Below are positions 44,880 through 54,441 of a DNA stretch of 64,000 nucleotides, in pieces. The stretch is from Capniomyces stellatus (lineage: Eukaryota; Kickxellomycota; Harpellomycetes; Harpellales; Legeriomycetaceae). The first letter of the stretch is position 1. Every line of letters starts with the position of its first letter. Location: contig LUVW01000017.1 of assembly GCA_001661515.1 (NCBI GenBank), positions 310,001-374,000 of the forward strand. Reading direction: 5' to 3'. The notes under the pieces are model-generated. The model ran no database searches. It was not told the DNA's origin and worked only from the letters and a program-made list of their open reading frames with translations. The position numbers and the translations under genes are program-made.

Positions 44880-46090
44880 ATGCAGGACGGATATAGAGGT
44901 ATAGACTCGGATAGACGCGGTGGCTACAATAAGAGATTCAACAAAGATAATGGACCTCGCAAGAACTGGAGCTCAAATCCTAATTGGCAAAGGAACAGTG
45001 GAAATTTTGAAAACAATCCCGTTTCTGAAAATAATTTCAACAGCTCAAGCTCCGAACAAAAACAGTACTCGTACAATCACAACCACAACCACAACCAACA
45101 TAACAATATTCCAAATACATACAAAAACACAAGCTACAACAACACTAGCCACAATGAGAATAAAAACCTGGGCTTTCGGAATCAACGCAGCAATCAAAAT
45201 ATGAATCCCAAGGCGAAAAGGTCTGTAGACTCTCTTGAAAACAATTCATTTAATAATCCAAACTACAAACCATATTCTGAAACTAAAAGTGGCAATCGAG
45301 ATGCTTCACTGGCTGGCTCAAACGATTTAAATTGGGATAAATCCGGTAACAGAAACAGCACCAACACCAACAATAACGTTAACAGAGGAATGCGCGGGTC
45401 CAGATCGAATAGAGGCAGATTCAAGTAAGAATTCGTTGATTTTTACCAACCATTACCAAACCTTCTTTTTTTTTCTTCTAACATACTCTAGAGACCAATT
45501 TGGCTTATTGCATTCTCCTTTATTAAATTCATTTCGTTACAACTGGTTAATCTTTTACAGTAGATCCGATGGAACTAACTTTTCCAAAAAAAATCCCCAG
45601 GACCACCAGCCTGCCGAAAAAAACGACACCAATGCAATAAACTTCAACGTCAAGTTACCAAGCGGATTAATTCCCATAAACCTACCCAACCTCTCCAACA
45701 TGCCAGTATGGAAGCCATACCCTCTTCCCCCTATATCAAGGTAACTTTTTTTATTTATTTTTCCCTCCCTCTCTCTCTATCTCTAGTTTTGGATTGCTTA
45801 ACTACTTGAAAATTGTGGATATGATTTGTATCCCTTAATTATCTTGCTGTTTGGTCAAACTATCCTTACAAAACAGCTTTATGTTTTTGATTATCTCCCT
45901 ACGCTGGTGAGTATTCATGGTGTCTTTTCGTTTCTTTTTTTAATCGGAAATAGACAAGAACTGTCAACTTCTGGCGAAGCAATACCTGGTCCATTCAGTC
46001 CAACACTTTCGCACACTTTGTTGGGCTCCTCGGTTGAAGAATACAGGCTACCCCAAAATGTAAGTAAACTCAACAACTAAATCTAACATA

Positions 46091-46132
<42 letters not shown>

Positions 46133-46437
46133 CCCATGGGTTTGTTTTTTTTTCTTTGTTTTTGTTTTTCATTTTGCCATTTGCTTTTACTTTATTAATT
46201 GGACATTTCATCAAGACTTTTTACGCCACTTATTCATTTTTTTTTACATCAATATTGACTTGCTTAATTTAGGCTCTAACTCTGAAAAACGAACAAGTCA
46301 CTCAGCAAAATCGAATTAAAGCCGTGCTCTCACTAGCTGGCTCCACAACACCAGGAACCTATGTTGGAAAACTATCATCAAACAACAATCTGTTGATACC
46401 GGTGCTTCCCAGGCTTGACAACATAAAACCTCTATAA
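44880..46437 (+). CDS. Asn-rich protein with RG-type segments, four exons, function unknown
   Basis: The proposed exons are 44880-45424, 45561-45740, 45954-46059 and 46273-46437, with consistent phases, giving 331 residues. Exon 1 encodes a low-complexity region rich in Asn, Ser, Arg and Gly: RRGGYNKRF near the start, an NHNHNHNQHNN run in the middle and RGMRGSRSNRGRF at its end, suggesting RNA binding. Exons 2-4 encode a more ordinary C-terminal part (INFNVKLPSGLIPINLPNLS, MPVWKPYPLPP, GPFSPTLSHTLLG, TTPGTYVGKL). I do not recognise the family. The third junction is least certain: the 213-bp intron between exons 2 and 3 contains another good donor (CTG|GTGAGT near 45905), so a further small exon may exist. 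Confidence 0.6.
46094..46129. repeat. (CT)n microsatellite in an intron
   Basis: About 17 uninterrupted CT units within the last intron of the Asn-rich gene, downstream of the exon 3 donor and about 140 bp from the acceptor. Confidence 0.9.
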
Positions 46438-47792
46438 CACATCCGATACCATCATGTCGGTCATTGGCTAACCAATATAATCTGTAACTCCTGGCCAACG
46501 TTTAAGCGCTGGTATAGTTGACTTTTTTTTTTGTACATTCAAGTATACAATTATATACCTCGAATCACTTGTTTGTGCCCATTTTGCGCTCTTGTAACCT
46601 GTCCCTTTTAGTTTATTGGTTTATTAGTTCACTTTGCAAGCTACGCCCGCGTATCAATACCATTAAATCGCAACACTTTGGATAGTGCTAAAGAAAGTCT
46701 ATAAACACCTCACAAGGACATTTAACACCATGTAACGTAACTTTAGGACGAACTTTAATTTATAACTTTTCGGCAAGTCCCCGACAAAGGAACATCTTTT
46801 TATCCGCTTGAAGCATGCCCCCTCATGTGAATTTGCTTTAAATTCTAGTTTGTTTGTTTGTTTTTTTATTTATTAAATGATTTCTTTTTATTAACTTTGT
46901 AATAAAGAAGTATAGATGTAAGCACAAAGCGAAGCTGAAAAACAATTGAGAAATAAATAAATTTAAATCATATTTGACAGTATTTAAAGTGCAAATCGAT
47001 TTCGGTTCAAGTGGGCCTATTTACGCAGAACTATATAACTGGAAATATACATTTCCCGTTAGAAAAAATTAATGCGTGGTAATAGTGAACCATATACTTT
47101 TTATCCCTATTACAAAAATGAATTTAATTTATACCACTTGAACTTTTTTTTGTTTTTTTTTTGCTTTGATTATGGGGTAAAATTCTTGCCATTGGTATGG
47201 ATCATGACAACCATAACTTTTAAACTGTTTCTTTGTTTTGGCTTTTTTACCATTTATCTATTCCCATTAGCAAACCTAAAGTTTATTTTTCTTTGCTTCC
47301 ATTGGCCTGATCAAAGTAAGTCTCAACAAACCACCACTGCGTATTAGCCTGAAACTTGAATCCCCAAGAGCTTAATAAAATGTACTTGACATTTTGACAC
47401 AAAACTGTGAAATATATATATATATATATGTAAACAAATTAGTTTACAACTATAAACACACACACACACACGCATAGCTCTTTGTTACTAGAAGTGCCCT
47501 GGTTCACTTCTGCTATAGGCTGACTGCGCAATAAATCGGATCATAACGATTGCTTTACAAAAACAAACTAATTATCTCTGAAGTACAAAATCAAAAAACA
47601 ACCATAAAACAATTATCGAAACACTATTTTATTAAATGGCAATACAACTATAAATTAGGACATGTTAAATAGGCCAGTAACCAATACAGCCAGACATCGA
47701 TATTGTACTTGATTTTAAACTTGATTTTCAAATATTACTACGAGAAATACTTCAATACACTCTCTCTCAAGTGCGTGCTAAAGGTATGTGAT
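46438..47792. other. Intergenic region with two dinucleotide repeats
   Basis: A 1.36 kb spacer between the convergent Asn-rich and SND2 genes. It has a (TA)n tract at about 47412-47429 and a (CA)n tract at about 47456-47471. The 91-codon ORF at 47072-47347 is dominated by Phe and Leu from T runs and I do not accept it as a gene. Confidence 0.5.
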
Positions 47793-48824
47793 TTAGCGGC
47801 CGTATTTGACTTTGTTTTGGCGGCTTTCAAGTTTCTCCGAACGCTTGGATTTTTTGGGTGGCTCTGCACTTCCTCCGCCAGAGGAAGATAGCATAGGAAG
47901 GATCTTGCCAGCAATCATGTAGGTAAAGTAGATTGGAATCTATTGGTTGGCAGCAAGCAACAAGCGTGTTGGTTTCATCAAAACGTTACATATTGGTTAA
48001 AAAAAAAAATCATTCTGAAAAGGCTGAACTGGGGGGTGTTTGGTTAAAGTAAAATAAAACACGGTTGAGAATGCGAGAAAAGATAATTTCATAGTTATGC
48101 TAATGATATCTTACCACAGAGTATAACCACCATGCATATAAAGAAACTAGCGACAGTAAATGCACAGTCCAAGTAACGTAGATGATATCAAACATGTATC
48201 TGTGTATACAAAAATATTATTAGTCAGCCACGCCGTTTAAAATATAGAGTAAATGCTTCATGATTTTGCTATTTATCTTTGCTGCCAATGATGAAAACTG
48301 TAAAATACTTACGATACAAGGCCAGATGCACTCAAGTCCTGTCCAGGGGAAACCAGATTTCCTTCAGCATCAAATTTGGGCTGCGACAGCTTGTACAGTT
48401 GAACGTATATCATGGCCTCTATTCCCAATGTTAGTCCGTACCCAGCAACTACAGGCCATGCTAAGGTTGACCAGTTCCAGATAAATTGAACAAAAATGTA
48501 AATTCCCTAAGCAAATTCAGCATAAATTTATAAAATTATGGATTTTGAGTTACGGGCCATAAATCAAAGGTCAACAGCCTAGAATGGTGCGATGTGGTGT
48601 AGTGTTCCAATTATGACTTTGAATTTAGACAAGCATCAAGTGTGCTTAAACAAAGGACTTACATTGACTGACAGGAAAATCGTGTCGATTTTGCGGATTT
48701 TATTGGAGTTTGTAGCAACAATTCTTTTTGCAGATGCATTCGCCTGCATGAATTTTGTTCAATAAGAGTTAGTATATCATAGTACAGACAGTAAGTTTGT
48801 TGGTATTTAGGTTCCGCTTACCAT
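47793..48824 (-). CDS. SND2: SND2/TMEM208 ER-targeting factor (Env10 family)
   Basis: Five coding exons on the minus strand: 48824-48822 (ATG only), 48743-48663, 48506-48313, 48199-48115 and 47939-47793. They are in consistent phase and give 169 residues. The N-terminus ANASAKRIVATNSNKIRKI is hydrophilic. It is followed by paired hydrophobic segments (FIWNWSTLAWPVVAGY, GLTLGIEAMIYVQL), a PKFDAEGNLVSPGQDLSASGL loop, then MFDIIYVTWTVHLLSLVS and YAWWLYSV. The end is a short basic tail with KKSKRSEKLESRQNKVKYGR. This order and the loop agree with fungal Snd2 and animal TMEM208, small ER membrane proteins that help signal-recognition-particle-independent targeting of membrane proteins. The first intron directly follows the ATG codon (donor GTAAGC). 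Introns are 78-186 bp or slightly larger. Confidence 0.88.
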
Positions 48825-49785
48825 TTTAAAATATACTACTTTATAGAATATCGTGTTTTTCAAGATAAGTGGGCAAACTATAAATAAAATAAAATAAAGG
48901 TAAACTGAATTCTTTATTGTTTTTACATTAAACAACTAGAGTTTTTTTATTGCCTTTTTTTTGGGTTTTTTTTTTTTTTACTTTTGTTCTATTTTTCTAC
49001 CAAGTGGGACTTTTTTATTTTTGTTACATCAAAACCACAAATCTAAACTGAAATCGAAGCAACAAATAAATAAGTGGATTAATCGCCCTTGGGATTTAAT
49101 TGGGAAAACATTCTTTCTGCATAAAGCAAATCAACAGAAATAAGCCGCAACCTGATGTTGAAAATGGCATCTTGGTTTGTACCTTGGTTTAAGTTATCAT
49201 CTAGCTGTGTTGTGTGTGGTGCAAGCGTTTAGAAGATATTTGTAGCAAGACTGATGGCAACATGGTTTGCGCTGTGATTTAATAAGCATTAATACTAAAT
49301 CGAGTTTAAAATTAAGAGCAAGAAAGATAAGACGTAAGTTTGGCATAGTCAACTGGATTGTGAATTTGTACTTCTTTATTAAATAAAAGTCGCAGACTAA
49401 AATAATAAAAGAAAAAAAAGGGTTCATTAAAGTTGATACCAAAACCAGCTGAAATAAAAACGTTAAAAAAAGGTATTAATAAATATACACTACTCCTCTG
49501 GGCCATCATTCGAACGCCGGGAACTCATGAAGAAGAAATTATAAAAACTCTAAAGTATCTTTAAAAAACATCAAGTTATGTAAGGATAAATTAGGGAGAA
49601 GTGAAGATCAACACGATTTGTGATATTCCACTATACCTGCGCAGCAGTGTTGTGTATGGGATGGAATAAAGATAGGCAAAGGATTAGACTTTGCTGTCAA
49701 AGCAATAGAACAAACCCAATGATCATAAAATAAATGCAAGAGCCTATAAGACATAGACTCGAAGAAAGACATAATAAAAAAAAAC
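48825..49785. other. Intergenic region
   Basis: SND2 promoter and leader at the left and the 3' UTR of the PPxY protein gene at the right. Frames here (up to 81 codons) are AT-driven and without family resemblance. Confidence 0.5.
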
Positions 49786-50685
49786 CTAGGCGGTTTTGAC
49801 TTGTAAGATGGATGTGACTGCCTTTCTTTGCAGTTGGGAAACCCAGTTAACCAACTTCAAAGATGCGGGTAGTAAAGGAACGAATGCAATACCTATGGAC
49901 ATTGCTGCAATTGAGATGGCAAACCCAGGTATTGAAAGGAAAGGCTTAACAAGTATAAAGTATGCAAAGCACCTTAGAGTGTAGCTATCGAGGATTTGAC
50001 CAGTGGCGCGAGAGTGAAGAGTGTTTTTGTTCACCAAGTTTGCAACTGTGGGCGGCATGACTGTTTCAGGCAAACCCCCAGGGTTACATTGCTTGCATGC
50101 TTCCACGTTTGTTGTGCATAAGTCTAGCAGTTGAATTTCAGCATTACCAAAGCTTCTGACTATGGAGGATGAAGCCCATAGCAAAGCAATACCAAGAGGA
50201 TATACTGCCAGTAGTCCAAACCCTGTAAAGAAGAGTGCTGAGGCTACAGATAGTGTCAATACTCCAAACAGTAGCCCAATCATCTGATACCCAAACATTT
50301 TCCAGTTTTGGGTATTTGCGAGGGAGCCCCAGTATTTAGACTTGGTGCAACAATCAACACAGGTTGTTGTTGGTGTTGGCAAAAACATTGGCTTGGCCTC
50401 GTTGTAGCTTGGTGGCTTGGCTGGTGAGTACATTTCGATTGAAATGTGCTCTTGCATCAGCTTTTCCTCCTTGGCGCTTTTGATTTCTGACATACGAACA
50501 GCGACTGGTGCCAAGCTGTATGGTGGCAAGTAGTTGGACTCGTCACCCAAGTCAAAAATTGACGCTGGCAAAACTCGGCTATCGTTAGACTTTATGTCCT
50601 CTGGGTATGAGATATGGGCATCTGATGCGCCGTATGGGGACAGTGAGAAGTCCAAGTCGATCTCGTTAAGTACTGTTTCTTGCAT
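49786..50685 (-). CDS. PPxY-containing multispan membrane protein, sensor-domain-like
   Basis: A single-exon protein of 299 residues. The cytosolic N-terminal half is acidic and holds two PPxY motifs (LPPY at about residue 53, PPSY at about residue 91), the binding sites for WW domains of Nedd4/Rsp5 ubiquitin ligases. A Cys cluster CVDCCTK follows. Then comes a hydrophobic hairpin (about residues 130-175, FGYQMIGLLFGVLTL, GLLAVYPLGIALLW) that resembles the bacterial and fungal putative sensor domain (two long helices with a Gly/Pro-rich turn). A loop with CTTNVEACKQC and a second hydrophobic pair near residues 238-280 complete it. It could be an Rsp5 adaptor or simply an Rsp5 substrate. The family call is from pattern only and is uncertain. 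Confidence 0.6.
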   Translation of the reverse strand: MQETVLNEIDLDFSLSPYGASDAHISYPEDIKSNDSRVLPASIFDLGDESNYLPPYSLAPVAVRMSEIKSAKEEKLMQEHISIEMYSPAKPPSYNEAKPMFLPTPTTTCVDCCTKSKYWGSLANTQNWKMFGYQMIGLLFGVLTLSVASALFFTGFGLLAVYPLGIALLWASSSIVRSFGNAEIQLLDLCTTNVEACKQCNPGGLPETVMPPTVANLVNKNTLHSRATGQILDSYTLRCFAYFILVKPFLSIPGFAISIAAMSIGIAFVPLLPASLKLVNWVSQLQRKAVTSILQVKTA

Positions 50686-53108
50686 ACTGACTGATTGAAT
50701 GATGTATAATTCGTAAAATTGTAATAAGTAATAAGTAATAATAAAAATGAAATTTTTTTTTAAAGCTGTAGTTTAATGAGAAAGCTAATGTCTCGAGCTG
50801 TTTAAACGCCAGATAAGTATTGGACTGAGACAGAATTTCGAGAGAAAAAAAAATAATAATAATTAAATAACTAAATAATTAAAAAAGTAAGTTTAAGTAG
50901 GTTGATGGAGTTATCGTATTGTGACTGCATCGTTTTGATGCAAATAATTCACTTTGTTCTACAAATAATATCATCCGCTGGAGAGAAAAAAAAACGGCCC
51001 TAATTAGTAAAACTAGGCGTTTTTGCTGTTTACCATAGTACTATCTACTATTTACTACTACATTTTTTCCATTATACTATATATAATTAGGTAATTAACT
51101 GTGTACATTTACCTCAATTAGCATTTAATTTACTGGAATTTGTTTTGACTCCCCTCTCATTTGATTATATTGATAAAAAAATACAAAAAAATAGCAACTT
51201 AAACTGATCCAACAGCCTCAAACTCAACTTTACCTTCATTAAACCAAGATGAAAAAACCTCACCCCCCTCAACTCTACATACTATTGGCCACTATTTAAT
51301 AGCCGTCAAATTGCTTTATAAGACAATAGTTGCTGTATAGCAGACATAAATGGATAGCAAAGCTGTTTATTTATTTACTTTAGGGTATTTACTTTTTGTC
51401 ACTGTGAACAAATTTCAAAATCCAAACACAAAACTAAAGAGAATAACCTGCAATTATTGATATAAAAACTCTCGAGAATTGTTCTCAGAATGGCAATCAA
51501 TTTAAATTAGCATATTTTACTAATTGGTAGTATTTAGCCTAATTTATATTGGGTTACATCAACACATTTTGTTGGCAATCTATACAAAGCACAAATCCAT
51601 TCGACACTTTAGTATTACAGCTTAATTTAATTGTTGTACAGCTTCATTGTAAATAATTGACTTGTATTTCAAAGCGTGAAAAATAAGAGAAAAAAAACTC
51701 AAATTATTTTCGTGTAACGTGCTTGGTGTTTATGATGGGTTTGATTTGTCTATTTACTGCAAAATAGAATGTTGATTTTGAACAAAATCAGCATTTAGGA
51801 CTACTTTAAAACGAAATGTTGAACACCAATCAACCCCATTACATCTTAGCAAACAAACCTCCGATGTCTGTTCAAGTCGGCGTTTAGCATCATAGGTATT
51901 TGGTTGTTGTGCACAAGCTCAACAATATCTCACAACACTCTTGAATATAACCTGACCAAACAACATAGCTTGGTTGTGAAAAAAGCAGCAGACGTCAAAA
52001 GTCGACGCTCCTGTATACAGCAATTTATTTCTAGCTTTTTTTTATATTCTGCTAACTTTATTCTGTTTTTTTTATATATATCGTTTTTTTTATAATCTGC
52101 CTTTTTAGAGTATTCTTATTATTACTTTTTTTCACTAGTTTTTTCACTTGTCGCCAGCTTTACTCTATCTCTAGCACTACCACCTTCCTTATAGCTAAAT
52201 ATATCGACTTTGAACAACCGCCTAATCGTCAAACCAACTAAACCTTTAGCCAAAGTTTAATTATACCATTTCGAATCTATAGATTGTTATCCCATATTGC
52301 AATTCTTTAACTTTCCAAATTCCACGTATGCTGGTTTTATTCAAAAATCATGATACATTTCAAAATCGACAAAAAAATAAATACTACTCGCTTTACAAAA
52401 CTCATAACCTTAAAGCAGAGAAAAGCATATTATAGTAAAAAGAATCCTTTGCAGCACCAGCACTCTTATAGAATTTTCTTGATGTTGATTCATATCAGTG
52501 TTGGTAAACCATATTTATCCCAAACCTACTTTTTTTTGCCTGCACAAAACTACCGACTTGCCTATTAAATAAAGTTCGATACATGATTTAAAAAAAAATG
52601 AAGAAAAAAAAAACTACCAGCCTCCATTATGCAATATTGCTCGATTTGTGTTTCATTTACCTAATAGTTGGCTAAGAGTTTTTTTTAAAATGAATTTGTT
52701 TAGTATTCCAATATCCAACTGCTATTTCAAATGAAAAAGGTCTCTTAAGCTATATTGCATTGTATCATAATGCATGGGCTAAAGTAAAACTAGTAATGAC
52801 GCATTGATATTTGGTTCAGACGTTTCAAACCAACCACTAGTACTATTCTTTTTTTTCTACCAGCGCTGCTTTTATTGAGGCTCGAAATCGAATCTGAAGC
52901 TGTTATTCCTTTTTTTAAATTGTTGAGCATCAACGTCATATACAATGATTAAATATGTGACCTAGGATGTGTACGTAATTAGGCCTGTGTTGCTTAAAAA
53001 TCGCCTCCATACTATCTACATTATAGCTAAATAACCTAAATACTAGGTACACTCTGGCTAACAACAAGTATAGTTAACTACGACACGATCAAATGTCAAA
53101 CTATACTA

Positions 53109-53264
53109 TATATAGTCATAAAAACAAAACTGAGCCATGAATGTATTCTGTTCAGTGACCAAAGTATACATAGGTCCTATATTGATCAGTTCTCTTGCAA
53201 ACCAAAGCTGAACCGAATTTTTATCAGGCAAGTGTACCATCGCAATGTAACAGACATCAGCGTT
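53109..53264 (-). pseudogene. Ty3/gypsy integrase core relic
   Basis: A 52-codon open stretch bounded by stops. Its translation contains LPDK, then a helix with LWFARELI, then IGPMYTLVTEQ and FMAQF. This matches the order of the Ty3/gypsy integrase core: (L/I)PDK(T/N)A, a helix, (Y/F)GxPxx(L/I)(V/L)(S/T)DQGxEF. The catalytic Asp of D-Q-G is replaced by Glu and the Gly by Asn, so it is dead. No flanking frame or LTR is evident. Confidence 0.5.
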
Positions 53265-53576
53265 CTATTGCTTAGCAGCAGATTTTGATACGCATTATCG
53301 GTTTAAAGTGGTCAATAATATCAGAAGAGGTAGATGTTCTGAGTATGGCCTCTAATCAACATTTCTGAACATTACAACTTTATTCTTTCTCTGCGAAAGT
53401 TCGCACTTTAATTGTAGATGTCCAACTTTAACAAGATCTTTCCTATTTATTCCTGGTGTTTACCATTATTTAATTTTGATTACAAATCTCCGACGTATTG
53501 CTTACCTCTAGGTGATTTCTTCGTTTGGCAAAATCAGTCAATAGCAAACAGAATGTACATTTAAAGGATTTCTCTA

Positions 53577-53686
53577 ATTTAACAACAAAAAGAGTGGGCT
53601 ATACCTTGGTGAATTGGGATGCTTTTTCTGAGCAAAACAATTCATTACCCAATCACACCAAGGCGTGTTTAGATCGCTGAATTTAG
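53577..53686 (-). pseudogene. Ty3/gypsy integrase C-terminal relic
   Basis: An open stretch of 36 codons ending in a stop, reading W-C-D-W-V-M-N, then KKHPNSPRYSPLFLLL. It resembles the region after the catalytic Glu of Ty3/gypsy integrases (W-x-x-x-L/V ... N/T-x-x-H-x-S-T-G-x-S-P-x-x-L-L-Y). It lies at higher coordinates than the core relic at 53109-53264, the wrong order for one minus-strand element. The two are therefore separate or rearranged fragments. Confidence 0.45.
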
Positions 53687-54441
53687 TTTCATTGATTAGT
53701 AGAGTAATACCAAAGCATTAGCTTGATTACACGTATTAAATGTATTCTTATGTTCTTTATAAAGTAGTACGCAGAATTTAAATAAAGCTAGTATTATGTA
53801 AAGTAATTAATACTAATTGATAAATGCAGAAATTCATCCTATAAAATTAAAACTATTCCGCCATTAACTACCGACTTTTAATAACAAAATTTCAAAGTTT
53901 ATCGAATAAAACGGTTGGGTATAAATATAAAACAACTTCAATTTTAAATCGTCAATGATGGCAGCCATTGGATAATAGAAGTTTGTAATGTAAAAATCCA
54001 CAGTTTTAAAAAAAACTAATGGTGAATATTGTTTTCAGATTTTTTTTTCTTATTATTATTTTTTTAATGAGTTGTTTTCAGATATTTTTAAACTTGGTCA
54101 GGTTTGATGAAGATAAGTTATTAATCCAAACATGAACAGTAAGAGACGAGTAAATCTACTTTTTAAAATTGGTGGATGGCAGTCCTGACTGTATTTCAAA
54201 ACTTTACGCCTGCTTCTAACTTTTAAGCAAAACTTTGCTCTACTAACGAATTCAAAAAACTAGAATAGTTTAGTAAAGAAAAGTTTAATCACACGTTAAT
54301 CTTATAGCGTACCTTTTTTTTAATTTCTCAATAAAAGTAGCATTTTCCTAGTTCTTTTAAACACCTCACCTTAAATACAGTCTCTAGTATAGCCTGTGAT
54401 TGCCCTCCTCTCCCCCCTCCACGGAGTTTAAATCAATCAAA

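Larger units (their letters stand above)
50686..54441. other. 3.7 kb gene desert with retroelement relics
   Basis: Very AT-rich DNA without a long ORF. Two minus-strand stretches, 53109-53264 and 53577-53686, read as decayed Ty3-type integrase (separate entries). The left end contains the promoter and leader of the PPxY protein gene, and the right end those of the mucin-like gene. No RNA gene was recognised. Confidence 0.5.

Noticed and set aside
47072..47347. 91-codon hydrophobic ORF
   Set aside because: Phe/Leu runs come from poly-T tracts; no family resemblance and it lies between convergent genes.
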